64,000 nt of DNA. Origin: Paractinoplanes atraurantiacus (GTDB lineage Bacteria; Actinomycetota; Actinomycetes; Mycobacteriales; Micromonosporaceae). The notes beneath the pieces were generated by a model that saw nothing but the letters and a program-made list of their open reading frames with translations, was not told where the DNA came from and did no database searches. Below, piece by piece: positions 27,912 to 36,133 of this stretch. Position numbers and translations under genes: made by a program. How positions within the stretch are numbered: position 1 is the stretch's first letter; each line of letters opens with the position of its first letter. The stretch lies in the NCBI RefSeq assembly GCF_900215205.1, contig NZ_OBDY01000004.1:230348-294347 (forward strand). The letters are read 5' to 3'.

Positions 27912-28800
27912 GCACCCGCACCGCGGTGTAGGTCGTCTCCGGTGTCGCCGGCGTCGTGAACCGGGCGTTGGGCAGGTAGAACCGCTTGCCGTACTCGGCG
28001 ATGGTGGTCGGCACGTCGAAGTTCGGGTTGCCGGTCCGCGAGACGACCGTGCCCGCGGTGCCGCTCCGGTTCAGCTCGACCTTCGTGATCACGTTGAGCC
28101 GGTTCTGCACGACGTACAGCGTGCGACCGCGCAGCCAGAGGCCGTCGCCGTTGACGACGTTCTCGGTGCCCAGGTCGATCAGGGTGGCCTTGCCGTCGTA
28201 CGTCACCCGGAAAAGCTTTCCGGTGTTGCTCTGCACGACGATCAGGGCCTTGCCGTCGGGCGTGGGCACGATGCCGTTGGCGTTGACCCCGGTGCTGTAG
28301 GCGATGTCGCCGGTCAGCGGGACGGAGGTGGCCTTGCCGTTGCGCACCTTGAACAGCACCGGGTTGGTGGAGTCGGTGAACCAGGCGGCGCCGCCGGTGA
28401 GGGTGACGTCGTTGATGAAGGACGGGACGGGCTGGAGCGTGTACGACCGAAGGACCTTGCCGGTGCGGGTGTCGATCACCCGGGCGTCGCCGCCACTGCC
28501 ACCGGCCACGAAGAGGCGGCCGTGATCGTCGATCTTCATGCCGAGCGACGGAGTGCCGGGCCCTTGGCTGATCACGTCGCCGCGCCCGGTGCGGAGGCTG
28601 ACCCGGTAGATGTCGCCGTCGGCCCGGGAGCCGAAGTAGGCGTACGGCTTGTCGCCGATGGCGATGCCCTCGGGCTGGAATCCGTCGGGCAGGGCGAGCA
28701 CTGATGGTCCCCGTGCGGGGGAATGAGCGGCAGCGGGCGACGCGGCGCCGACCACGGCGAGCACCGTTGCCATGACAATCGCGAGGGTACGTCTGGACAC
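27901..28800 (-). CDS. Secreted NHL/SMP-30-like beta-propeller protein
   Basis: A signal peptide (RRTLAIVMATVLAVVGAASPAAA) is followed by repeated blades of about 40-45 residues with patterns such as LPDGFQPEGIAIGDKPYAYFGSRADGDIYRV and GVNANGIVPTPDGKALIVVQSNTGKLFRV. This is the SMP-30/gluconolactonase/NHL propeller style, in 299 residues. Such exported proteins can be lactonases or binding scaffolds; no lactonase metal ligands are assigned with confidence. A GTG at 28800 is chosen, with AAAGGA upstream. It is divergent from the CDF exporter. Confidence 0.82.
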   Translation of the reverse strand: MSRRTLAIVMATVLAVVGAASPAAAHSPARGPSVLALPDGFQPEGIAIGDKPYAYFGSRADGDIYRVSLRTGRGDVISQGPGTPSLGMKIDDHGRLFVAGGSGGDARVIDTRTGKVLRSYTLQPVPSFINDVTLTGGAAWFTDSTNPVLFKVRNGKATSVPLTGDIAYSTGVNANGIVPTPDGKALIVVQSNTGKLFRVTYDGKATLIDLGTENVVNGDGLWLRGRTLYVVQNRLNVITKVELNRSGTAGTVVSRTGNPNFDVPTTIAEYGKRFYLPNARFTTPATPETTYTAVRVPIP

Positions 28801-28890
28801 GGAGATGAGGTCCTTTCCAGGCGGGGCTTTTGACTTGTCCAAGAGTTCATACCCCACGGGTCTGACAATGGTTCGACCTTGCACATATAG

Positions 28891-28908
28891 CAATGTCCGC
28901 ATACATTG
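28891..28908. promoter_or_regulatory. Palindrome between propeller and CDF genes
   Basis: CAATGT and ACATTG form a perfect inverted repeat around CCGCAT, 34 bases before the CDF start, in an AT-richer patch that includes CATATAG. It is a plausible operator or metal-responsive site for one or both divergent genes. No metal regulator is adjacent. Confidence 0.45.
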
Positions 28909-28942
28909 GCGACGGCGAAGCGGTCCGACGGAAGGTTGATGC

Positions 28943-29857
28943 ATGGGAGCCGGGCACGACCACGGCGGTCAAGCGCTGAGGGCAGGAGCGAAGCATCGCT
29001 CCCGCCTGTGGTGGGCGGCCGGCCTGCTCGCCGGCTTCATGATCGTCGAGGCGCTGGCCGCCTGGGCGACCGGCTCGCTGGCGCTGCTCTCCGACGCCGG
29101 GCACATGTTCACCGACGTCCTGGGCATCGCCATGGCCCTGGCCGCGATCACCGCGGCCGGCCGCGCCGCCACCGACTCGCAGCGCACCTTCGGCCTCTAC
29201 CGGCTCGAGGTGCTGGCCGCCCTGGCCAACGCCGTGCTGCTCACCGCCGTGGCCGGCTTCGTCGTGGTGCAGGCCGTGCGCCGCTTCACCGACCCGCCGG
29301 ACGTGCCGGCCGGCTCGATGCTGATCGTCGCGGTCGGCGGCCTGATCATCAACCTGATCGCGTTCGGGCTGCTCCGCGAGGGTGCGCAGGAGAGCATCAA
29401 CGTCCGCGGCGCCTACCTCGAGGTGATCGGCGACCTGCTGGGCTCGGTCGGCGTCATCCTGGCCGCCGCCGTCATCGGGCTGACCGGCTGGTCGTACGCG
29501 GACCCGATCGTCGCCGTCATCGTCGCCCTGCTGATCCTGCCCCGCACCTTCGCGCTCGGCCGCTCGGCCGTGCGCATCCTGGTCCAGGCCGCACCGCAGC
29601 ACCTGGACATCACCCGGGTGCGGGCTCGCCTGGCCGCCGTGCCGGGCGTCTGCGACGTGCACGACCTGCACGTCTGGACCCTCACCTCGGGCATGGACGT
29701 GGCCTCGGCCCACCTGAGCCTGGAGCCGGCGGCCGAGCTCGGCACCGTGCTCACCACGGCCCGCGACGCCCTGCACGACGACTTCCACATCGAGCACGCC
29801 ACGCTCCAGGTGGAGCCGGTCAACGCCGGCGGCCGCTGCTCTCCCGCCGGTTGGTGA
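28943..29857 (+). CDS. Cation diffusion facilitator (zinc/cobalt-type exporter)
   Basis: The 304-residue protein has six membrane helices and the metal-site signatures of the CDF family: HMFTDVLGI (the SDAGHMFTD motif in helix 2) and the corresponding D...D in helix 5 (YLEVIGDLLGSVGVI). A cytoplasmic C-terminal domain with VHDLHVWTL follows, which carries the second metal site. The N-terminus is His-containing (GAGHDHGGQ), as in CzcD-like zinc exporters. It probably moves Zn2+ (or Co2+/Cd2+) out in exchange for protons. Its stop codon is part of a hairpin. Confidence 0.93.
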   Translation: MGAGHDHGGQALRAGAKHRSRLWWAAGLLAGFMIVEALAAWATGSLALLSDAGHMFTDVLGIAMALAAITAAGRAATDSQRTFGLYRLEVLAALANAVLLTAVAGFVVVQAVRRFTDPPDVPAGSMLIVAVGGLIINLIAFGLLREGAQESINVRGAYLEVIGDLLGSVGVILAAAVIGLTGWSYADPIVAVIVALLILPRTFALGRSAVRILVQAAPQHLDITRVRARLAAVPGVCDVHDLHVWTLTSGMDVASAHLSLEPAAELGTVLTTARDALHDDFHIEHATLQVEPVNAGGRCSPAGW

Positions 29858-29877
29858 TCGCCAGACTATGGCGATCA
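29855..29877 (+). terminator. Hairpin at the CDF stop codon
   Basis: TGATCGCCA (29855-29863) pairs perfectly with TGGCGATCA (29869-29877) around GACTA. The TGA stop codon is the first three bases of the stem. A further small CACCT/AGGTG hairpin follows. Confidence 0.65.
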
Positions 29878-29991
29878 TCACACCTCAAGGTGCACCCTGA
29901 TCACACCGGTCACCGCGTCCGCCGACCCGTCGTCCCGGGTCTCTCGCGGTCACTACGCTTGGTGACCATGCGAACACGGGAGGACACCAGC

Positions 29992-30300
29992 ATGACCATG
30001 GTCATCCACCAGCCCCGGGTGGCGTGGGACGGCGCCCGGGCCTTCGTCCGGGCCGCCGGCAGCCCGCACTCCGAGGCGTTCGCCGCCCGGGTGCTCCGCC
30101 GGCTCGGCAGCGAGACATACGGCCACTTCGCGGACACGCGCCAGCGGCTCCTGACCGCCCTGGTCGAGACCGGCGGCGACCGTTACGCGGCCGACGTCGA
30201 GGCCGGCAAGTGGCGGGTGCGCCTGGAAGACCTGCTCCGCACCAGGCCCGACCTGACCGACGAGATCGTCGGCCTGACCAACGAGGCCTTCGAGATCTGA
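29992..30300 (+). CDS. Small hypothetical protein, 102 aa
   Basis: ATG 29992 follows GGGAGG by eight bases; ATG 29968 in the same frame is less well placed. The 102-residue product is mostly helical and charged (AFVRAAGSPHSEAFAARVLRRLGSETYG, then DTRQRLLTALVETGG). It has no membrane segment and no motif I recognise. It is flanked by the CDF gene and a PfkB kinase, without overlap. Confidence 0.68.
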   Translation: MTMVIHQPRVAWDGARAFVRAAGSPHSEAFAARVLRRLGSETYGHFADTRQRLLTALVETGGDRYAADVEAGKWRVRLEDLLRTRPDLTDEIVGLTNEAFEI

Positions 30301-30367
30301 ATCGGCGCGATGGGTGCCGCCGCTACTTTTGCGGGAATCGGCACCCAAAGCGAGACTTGCGGCTTAA

Positions 30368-31306
30368 ATGTCGTTTATGGGCGACGCTCGGGTCATGGTC
30401 TTCGCGCCGGCACCGCAACTGACGGTGACGATCGAACAGCAACACGACGTACCGGAACTGCATGTCCACCCGGGCGGCCAGGGCATCTGGCAGACCCGGA
30501 TGATCACCTCGCTCGGCGCCGAGGTGACCCTCTGCGCAGCCGTGGGCGGTGAGGTCGGCCGGGTGCTCAAGCCCCTGCTCGACTTCAAGGGCGTCCAGCT
30601 GCGCACCATCCCGCGCGAGAGCGGCAGCGGCTGGTACGTGCACGACCGCCGCGACGGCAAGCGCAAGGAGATCGCCGAGCAGCCCGGCGCCCCGTTCACC
30701 CGGCACGAGCTCGACGAGCTCTACAACCTGGCCCTGGCCGAGGGCCTGCGGGCCGGCAACGCCATCCTCAGCGGCCCCGCGCACCCCTCGGTGATCCGGG
30801 CCGACGTCTACGGCCGCCTGGCCAAGGACCTGCGGGCCAACGGCTGCCGGGTGATCGCCGACCTGTGCGGCAACCACCTCAAGGCGGTGCTGAAGGCCGG
30901 CTTGAACGTCGTCAAGATCAGCCACGAGGAGCTGATCAAGGACGGGCTGGCCAAGGACAACTCCGAGAAGCAGCTCACCGACGCCCTGCTCAAGCTGCAC
31001 GACGACGGCGCCGAGTCGGTGCTGGTGTCGCGGGCCGACGCGGGCGCGCTGGCCATGTTCAACGAGGAGATCTACCGGGTCGGCATCCCCAAGCTGTCGA
31101 TCGCCGACCACCGCGGCGCCGGCGACTCGATGACCGCGGGCGTGGCCGCCGTGCTGGCCAAGGGCGGCGACATGCACGACGCGGTCCGCACCGGGGCCGC
31201 CGCCGGAGCGCTCAACGTCACCCGGCACGGACTCGGCACCGGCCATCTGGACGCGGTCCAGGTGCTCACCGAGCGGGTCAAGCTCACCCCGATCAAGAAG
31301 GCGTGA
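30368..31306 (+). CDS. PfkB-family carbohydrate kinase
   Basis: The 312-residue protein has the two PfkB features: an N-terminal substrate segment with PGGQGIWQTRMITSLGAEVTL and the C-terminal catalytic motif HRGAGDSMTAGVAAVLA near residue 250 (GAGD with the base Asp). The arrangement is closest to 1-phosphofructokinase/tagatose-type or ribokinase-like members; the sugar cannot be assigned. No ribosome site is seen before either ATG (30368, 30377), so it may be leaderless. Its TGA stop overlaps the surE start (TGATG), which implies translational coupling. Confidence 0.87.
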   Translation: MSFMGDARVMVFAPAPQLTVTIEQQHDVPELHVHPGGQGIWQTRMITSLGAEVTLCAAVGGEVGRVLKPLLDFKGVQLRTIPRESGSGWYVHDRRDGKRKEIAEQPGAPFTRHELDELYNLALAEGLRAGNAILSGPAHPSVIRADVYGRLAKDLRANGCRVIADLCGNHLKAVLKAGLNVVKISHEELIKDGLAKDNSEKQLTDALLKLHDDGAESVLVSRADAGALAMFNEEIYRVGIPKLSIADHRGAGDSMTAGVAAVLAKGGDMHDAVRTGAAAGALNVTRHGLGTGHLDAVQVLTERVKLTPIKKA

Positions 31307-32148
31307 TGACGAGAATCCTGGTCACCAACGACGACGGCATCGACGCGCCGGGCCTGCGGCATCTCGCCCGGGCGCTGGCACGGGAGGGCCACGACGTCGT
31401 GGTCGCGGCCCCGGTCACCGAGGCGAGCGGCAGCAGCGCCGCGATGACCGCGGTCGAGGAGCACGGCAAAATCATCCTGCACAAGCGGGAACTGCCGCAC
31501 GCCAAACACATTCCGGCGTACGCGGTCGCGGCCTCCCCGGCGTACATCGTGCTCCTCGCCCTGCGCGAGGCCTTCGGCGAGCCGCCCGAGATGATCTTCT
31601 CGGGCATCAACCGGGGCGCCAACGCGGGCTCGGCCGTCGTGCACTCCGGGACCGTCGGGGCCACGCTGACCGGCTCCTACGCCGGGCTGCACGGGATGGC
31701 GGTCTCGCTCGACGTGCTGTCGCCGCGGGCCTCGTCGGCGCGCAGTGGCGGCGCCGCCCTGGCCGCCCTCGACCACGAGGAGGACGAGAAACGGCACTGG
31801 GAGAGCGCGGCCGAGCTGGCCGTGCGGCTGGCGCCGACGCTGCGGCACACGCCGACCGGCACCGTCTTCAACCTCAACGTGCCCGACCTGCACCTCGACG
31901 GCATCCGCGGGCTGCGCCGGACGTCGCTGGCCTCGTTCGGCCAGGTGCAGGTGAGCATCGCCGAGGCCGGCGAGGGATTCGTGCGCACCGCCGTGCAGGC
32001 CGCCGACGAGCTGCTCGAGCCGGACACGGACCTGGCCGCGCTGGCCGAGCATTACGCCGTGGTCACGCCGATCAGGCCGCCCGTGGAGGCGGTGGACGTG
32101 CGCATCAACCTGGAGACGATCCAGGTCCACGCGTCGGCGCTGGCGTGA
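31306..32148 (+). CDS. surE: 5'/3'-nucleotidase SurE
   Basis: The 280-residue protein starts with the SurE metal-binding signature ILVTNDDGIDAPGL, followed by SGSSAAMTA and the GINRGANAGSAVVHSGTVGA segment that completes the active site. SurE removes phosphate from nucleoside monophosphates and some other phosphate esters. It is coupled to the PfkB kinase by overlapping stop and start codons. This unusual pairing suggests a shared sugar- or nucleotide-phosphate salvage role (inference). Length is within the family range. Confidence 0.93.
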   Translation: MTRILVTNDDGIDAPGLRHLARALAREGHDVVVAAPVTEASGSSAAMTAVEEHGKIILHKRELPHAKHIPAYAVAASPAYIVLLALREAFGEPPEMIFSGINRGANAGSAVVHSGTVGATLTGSYAGLHGMAVSLDVLSPRASSARSGGAALAALDHEEDEKRHWESAAELAVRLAPTLRHTPTGTVFNLNVPDLHLDGIRGLRRTSLASFGQVQVSIAEAGEGFVRTAVQAADELLEPDTDLAALAEHYAVVTPIRPPVEAVDVRINLETIQVHASALA

Positions 32149-32152
32149 GAGA

Positions 32153-32512
32153 TCAGCTGCTGGCGGCGGCCGGCTGGGCCTTGCCCTCGGCGAACGGCTC
32201 GGGGTTGCCGAACAGGCCGAGCAGGCCGGTCACCCAGAGCTGACGGTGCGCGAAGCGGCTGGGGCGCGTGACCACGAGCTTGACGTCGCTCACGGCCGCG
32301 AGCTGGAAGGCGGCCACGAGGGCGCTGATGCCTACGGAGTCGATGAAGGTGACGTTCTGAAGGTTGAGCTCGATGCGGCCGGGCGGCCCGGCGGCCAGCT
32401 GCTCGCCGACGGCCTCGCGGATCTCGTACGCGTTCTCGACGTCGATCTCGCCGCTGGGCGAGACCTCCACCACATCGCCGGCAAGCGTCGACGTCATTAT
32501 CGACAGCGTCAC
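32153..32512 (-). CDS. STAS-domain anti-sigma factor antagonist
   Basis: The 119-residue protein is a single STAS domain with the phosphorylatable-serine motif NVTFIDSVGISALVAAF, as in SpoIIAA/RsbV. In its unphosphorylated state it would bind an anti-sigma kinase and free a sigma factor. The GTG at 32512 is chosen because GGAGGG lies seven bases upstream. No anti-sigma kinase or PP2C phosphatase is nearby, so its partners are elsewhere. It is convergent with surE, with a four-base gap. Confidence 0.88.
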   Translation of the reverse strand: MTLSIMTSTLAGDVVEVSPSGEIDVENAYEIREAVGEQLAAGPPGRIELNLQNVTFIDSVGISALVAAFQLAAVSDVKLVVTRPSRFAHRQLWVTGLLGLFGNPEPFAEGKAQPAAASS

Positions 32513-32837
32513 GCCAATTCCCTCCACCCGCCCGGAGCATCCAGGCGTCGTTCCTCCACTGCACTGACCACTGCACGGCGTGTCGACGCCGTCGTCGCCC
32601 GCGCTCGGGGCTGACCTGCCCTTTTGGGAGCAGAGCCATCCTCGAAAGGTTCGGTGAGACTGACCGAAAGGTTAGGCCCCAAACCTGTTAGACACCTGAG
32701 TGCCTCGTGTGAACCGGGTCAAGACTACCGGGGGCAGGCAAGTCGTTTCCGAAACGTGATGGCGTCCACACGGGACACGTTTCACCAATGGCGCACATGG
32801 GCAGGGTTAACGATGTAGGCGAGCCACAGGAGGAGAC
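32513..32837. other. Intergenic region between divergent STAS and membrane-protein genes
   Basis: 325 bases without a supportable gene. It has a direct repeat (CGAAAGGTT twice, near 32643 and 32665) separated by a GGTGAGACTGACC segment, and an AT-richer patch near 32800 (GGGTTAACG) before the downstream gene. It must contain the promoters of both divergent genes. None matches a consensus well enough to call. Confidence 0.5.
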
Positions 32838-33257
32838 ATGTTCACCAGCAAGAACACGGCGGAGCGCACCGCCGCCCAGGCCTGGGACTACCTGTCGTCC
32901 GCCATGGCCGCGGCCGGTGACAGCGCCAAGGAGACCGCGGACCTGGCCGGCAAGGCGGGCCGCAAGGCCCGGAAGGCCAGCCGCAAGGCGAGCAAGCAGA
33001 GCTACAAGCTCGCGGGCAAGGCCAGCGACAAGGCCGACGTGGCCTGGACCAGGGCGAACGCCGCCTACGGCGCGCTGGCAGGCCGCCGGCCGGGCCGCCC
33101 GTGGGGCCTGATCGTGGGCGTGGGACTGCTCGGCGTCGCGATCGGCTGGGCGGCCGCGAGCTCGGCCCGGGCCGCGCTGGAGCGCCAGGCCGAGAACGAG
33201 GAACTGGAGCTGGCCGAGACCGCGGTCGTGGTCACCCCCACGTACGACACGAAGTAA
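32838..33257 (+). CDS. Small Ala/Lys-rich single-pass membrane protein
   Basis: The 139-residue protein has a long N-terminal amphipathic, Ala/Lys-rich helix of repeated KASRKASKQSYKLAGKASDKA type, like LEA or histone-H1-like tails. One membrane helix (GLIVGVGLLGVAIGWAAA) and a short acidic tail follow. An excellent CAGGAGGAG ribosome site precedes the ATG. A DNA- or envelope-associated structural role is possible, but no family was recognised. A strong hairpin follows the gene. Confidence 0.8.
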   Translation: MFTSKNTAERTAAQAWDYLSSAMAAAGDSAKETADLAGKAGRKARKASRKASKQSYKLAGKASDKADVAWTRANAAYGALAGRRPGRPWGLIVGVGLLGVAIGWAAASSARAALERQAENEELELAETAVVVTPTYDTK

Positions 33258-33267
33258 TCCCTTGATC

Positions 33268-33308
33268 CCTGGTCGCCGGACGGAGCCCTTTGCCGCCCGG
33301 CGACCAGG
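33268..33308 (+). terminator. Strong hairpin terminator
   Basis: CCTGGTCGCCGG (33268-33279) and CCGGCGACCAGG (33297-33308) form a perfect 12-bp stem that can extend by CGG/CCG after one mismatch. It lies 10 bases past the stop of the Ala/Lys-rich membrane protein gene. Confidence 0.85.
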
Positions 33309-33457
33309 CGTGTCCCGAGAGTCCGTAAAATACCGACAAATCGGTCAGGACCCTCTGGCCCCCCGCTGATCGGCGAGGGTCGCTAAAGTTGAGCGCTGCT
33401 CGGCTCTCACGTTCCTCACCGCTGTGGCTCAGCCACCCGATTAGATAAGGTCCCTTG

Positions 33458-34882
33458 GTGCTCACTGCGGGACACCTCCTGGGCAACCGGTACCGGTTGG
33501 ACGAGCGCATCGCCACGGGCGGCATGGGTGACGTCTGGCGCGGCACCGACGTCGTGCTGGGCCGCACCATCGCGGTCAAGGTGCTGCGCTCCGCCATGCT
33601 GTCCGATCCCGAGTTCGCCGCCCGCTTCTACGGCGAGGCCCGGATGATGGCGGCCTTTCGTCACCCCGGCGTCGTGGAGGTCTACGACTACGCCGGTGCC
33701 GACGAGGACGGCGGTGAGGACTCGGTCGCCTACCTGGTGATGGCATATGTGGAGGGCGAGCCGCTCTCCACCCGGGTCAAGCAGGGCCCGATGCCGGTGG
33801 CCGAGGTCATGTCGATCGTGGCCCAGGCGGCCGAGGCGCTGCACGCGGCCCACCTCAACGGCACGGTTCACCGCGACGTCAAGCCCGGCAACCTGATCGT
33901 CAAGCCGAACGGCACGGTCGTGCTGGTCGACTTCGGCGTCGCCCGGTCGAACGCGGTGACCAGCGTCACAGCGGTGAACGCGATCGTCGGCACCGCCCTC
34001 TACATGGCGCCCGAACAGGTGGCCAAGGGCAACGTCTCCCCCGCCACCGACATCTACGCGCTCGGCGCGGTCGCCTATCACTGCATCTCAGGCCACCCGC
34101 CGTTCGACGGCGACAACGCCCTCCAGGTCGCGCTGCGCCACCTCGAGGACGAGCCCGAGCCGCTGCCGGCCGACGTGCCGGACGAGGTCGTCCACCTCAT
34201 CTACAAGGCGATGGCCAAGCAACCGGCCGACCGGTTCGAGACCGCGGCCGAGTTCGCCGAGGCGGCGTTCGCGGCGGCCGGCCCGCTCGACTGGAAACGT
34301 CTCACCGGCACCATGAAGGTCGCCCCGCTGAGCCCGGCCGCGCCGACCCGGGCCGTGCCGCTCCCCCGCGACCTGCCGCCCACGCCCGTGCCCGCGGCCG
34401 CCACCACCGCGGCCCGGCGCCCGCCGCGCAGCCAGACCGCGCTCCTGGTCGCCGTGGTCGCGCTGCTGGTGCTGGCGGGCGGTCTCGCCTTCGCGATCGC
34501 GCTCAGCGGCGACGGCAACGACGACGCCAAGAACAACAACGGTGGGACGAAGGACGCGCCGGCCCCGGTCGTGTCGCTCGAGCCGACCGTCGAGCCGACG
34601 GAGACGACACCCACCGCCGAAGAGACGTCCCGGCAGACCAACCGCGGCGGCAGTGAGCAGTCCCGCTCGTCCACCCCGAGCCCGTCGGTGACCGCCACGA
34701 CCACCGCGCCGACCACGAAGCCGACCACCACGCCGCCGACGACGCAGCCCACGACCACGGCGCCGACCACCACGCCGGCGACGACCCCGCCGACGACGCC
34801 GCCCACCACGCCGCCCACGACACCGCCCACCACCCCGCCGACCGAGCAGGATCCCGGCACGGGTGGCGGGACCAACCCTTGA
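33458..34882 (+). CDS. PknB-type transmembrane Ser/Thr protein kinase
   Basis: The 474-residue protein has a complete Hanks kinase domain: glycine loop IATGGMGDVW, VK lysine in IAVKVL, HRDVKPGN catalytic loop, VDFGVAR and YMAPEQ. A juxtamembrane linker and one membrane helix (ALLVAVVALLVLAGGLAFAIAL) follow. The external tail of about 120 residues is almost only Thr and Pro (TTPPTT units). It has no PASTA domains, so it is not the peptidoglycan-sensing PknB. The tail looks like a cell-wall-spanning or O-mannosylated stalk. The GTG at 33458 is placed seven bases after AAGG. Confidence 0.93.
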   Translation: MLTAGHLLGNRYRLDERIATGGMGDVWRGTDVVLGRTIAVKVLRSAMLSDPEFAARFYGEARMMAAFRHPGVVEVYDYAGADEDGGEDSVAYLVMAYVEGEPLSTRVKQGPMPVAEVMSIVAQAAEALHAAHLNGTVHRDVKPGNLIVKPNGTVVLVDFGVARSNAVTSVTAVNAIVGTALYMAPEQVAKGNVSPATDIYALGAVAYHCISGHPPFDGDNALQVALRHLEDEPEPLPADVPDEVVHLIYKAMAKQPADRFETAAEFAEAAFAAAGPLDWKRLTGTMKVAPLSPAAPTRAVPLPRDLPPTPVPAAATTAARRPPRSQTALLVAVVALLVLAGGLAFAIALSGDGNDDAKNNNGGTKDAPAPVVSLEPTVEPTETTPTAEETSRQTNRGGSEQSRSSTPSPSVTATTTAPTTKPTTTPPTTQPTTTAPTTTPATTPPTTPPTTPPTTPPTTPPTEQDPGTGGGTNP

Positions 34883-34918
34883 CCCTCACACGGTGTCAGA
34901 CCCCAGGCTGAGTGGACT

Positions 34919-35773
34919 GTGTTTTCCATCGGAGAGTTCGCCGGCCTGGGCCGGGTGTCGGTGCGCATGCTGCGCCACTACGACGCCATCGGCCTGCTTC
35001 GTCCCGCCCACGTCGACCCGCACAGCGGCTACCGCTTCTACACCGCGGCCCAGCTGCGCCTGCTCAACCGGGTGACCGCCCTCAAGGATCTGGGCTTCAG
35101 CCTCCAACAGGTGCAGACGCTGATCGACGAAAAGGTGGAGACCGCCGAGCTGCGCGGCATGCTGCGCCTGCGCCGGGCCGAGCTGGCCTCGCGCATGCGG
35201 CAGGACACCGCGCGCCTGGCCCAGGTCGACGCGCGCCTCCGCATGATCGAGAGCGAGGGGCACATGGACACCGGAGACGTCGTCCTCAAGACCATCCCGG
35301 CGATGCGGGTGGCACAGCTGTCGGCCACGGCCGAGGGCTACGACCACCCGACGTCGATCGGGGAGAACCTGAGTCCGCTCTATCCGCGGCTGATGGAGCT
35401 GATGGAGAAGCACGGCGTGGCCATGACGGGCGCGCCGATCGCCTGGTACGAGCCGGCGCCGGCCGAGCCCGGCGAGGAGACGATCCGGGTGCACGCGGCC
35501 TTCCCGATCGGCGCGGCCGAGGTGGGGCCGGAGGCCGGCTTCGACGTGGTCACGCTGCCACCGATCGAGCAGGCGGCGACGGCGCTGCACCACGGCAACA
35601 TGAACGAGGCGTTCCGCACCGGGCAGAAGATCGCCAACTGGATCGACGACAACGGCCACCGCACGATCGAGCCCGGCTTCGCCCGCGAGGTCTACCTCGA
35701 CTGCCCGCCGTGCGAGTTCGACAAGTGGGTGACCGAGATGCAGGTCCCGGTCAGAATTGCTCCCGAAAACTAA
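34919..35773 (+). CDS. MerR-family regulator with GyrI-like effector domain
   Basis: The 284-residue protein has an N-terminal MerR winged helix (FSIGEFAGLGRVSVRMLRHYDAIGLLRP) and a coiled-coil dimerisation helix. The C-terminal region (about residues 125-280) resembles GyrI/BmrR-type ligand-binding domains. It therefore probably responds to a hydrophobic or cationic compound. A TTGACC element overlaps the kinase stop codon upstream and could be the -35 box of its promoter. The start is GTG. No transporter is adjacent, so its target is unknown. Confidence 0.88.
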   Translation: MFSIGEFAGLGRVSVRMLRHYDAIGLLRPAHVDPHSGYRFYTAAQLRLLNRVTALKDLGFSLQQVQTLIDEKVETAELRGMLRLRRAELASRMRQDTARLAQVDARLRMIESEGHMDTGDVVLKTIPAMRVAQLSATAEGYDHPTSIGENLSPLYPRLMELMEKHGVAMTGAPIAWYEPAPAEPGEETIRVHAAFPIGAAEVGPEAGFDVVTLPPIEQAATALHHGNMNEAFRTGQKIANWIDDNGHRTIEPGFAREVYLDCPPCEFDKWVTEMQVPVRIAPEN

Positions 35774-35809
35774 CCTCAAGTCACCCGGGCCGCTGCCGAT
35801 GGGGCGCAC

Positions 35810-36133
35810 ATGACCTATCCGACGGCACCGCCCTGGGCCATCCCGCCGTCCCGCCGTGAGGCGGCGGACAGTGAGCCTTGGACTCCCCCCGGCCGCCTGC
35901 TCGTCGCGTACCCCGAGGAATTGGACCCGACCGCCCGACCGCCGGCACCCTCGTGGCTGCCGGTGATCCTCTGGACCCTCCTCGGCGTCCTGCCGGGGGT
36001 GGTCTCGGCGGCGCGCCGGGCCCGGGAGGCCCGGCGCGGGCGCCACGAGGGCTACCCCTACTGGATCGTGTTCGGCGCGACCGTCCTGACGACGGCCGCG
36101 CTGATCATCGCCCTTCTCGAGAAAACGATCTAG
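35810..36133 (+). CDS. Small membrane protein, 107 aa
   Basis: The N-terminal half is proline-rich and cytoplasmic (TAPPWAIPPSRRE, then ARPPAPSW). Two membrane helices follow (LPVILWTLLGVLPGVVSAA and YWIVFGATVLTTAALIIALL), joined by an Arg-rich loop. No family recognised. The stop overlaps the convergent nucleotidase stop by four bases. Confidence 0.7.
   Translation: MTYPTAPPWAIPPSRREAADSEPWTPPGRLLVAYPEELDPTARPPAPSWLPVILWTLLGVLPGVVSAARRAREARRGRHEGYPYWIVFGATVLTTAALIIALLEKTI

Noticed and set aside
32760-32837. A stress-sigma (SigB-type GTTT/GGGTA) promoter before the Ala/Lys-rich membrane protein gene
   Set aside because: GTTTCA and GGGTTA occur but the spacing is about 20 bases, too long for the known consensus.
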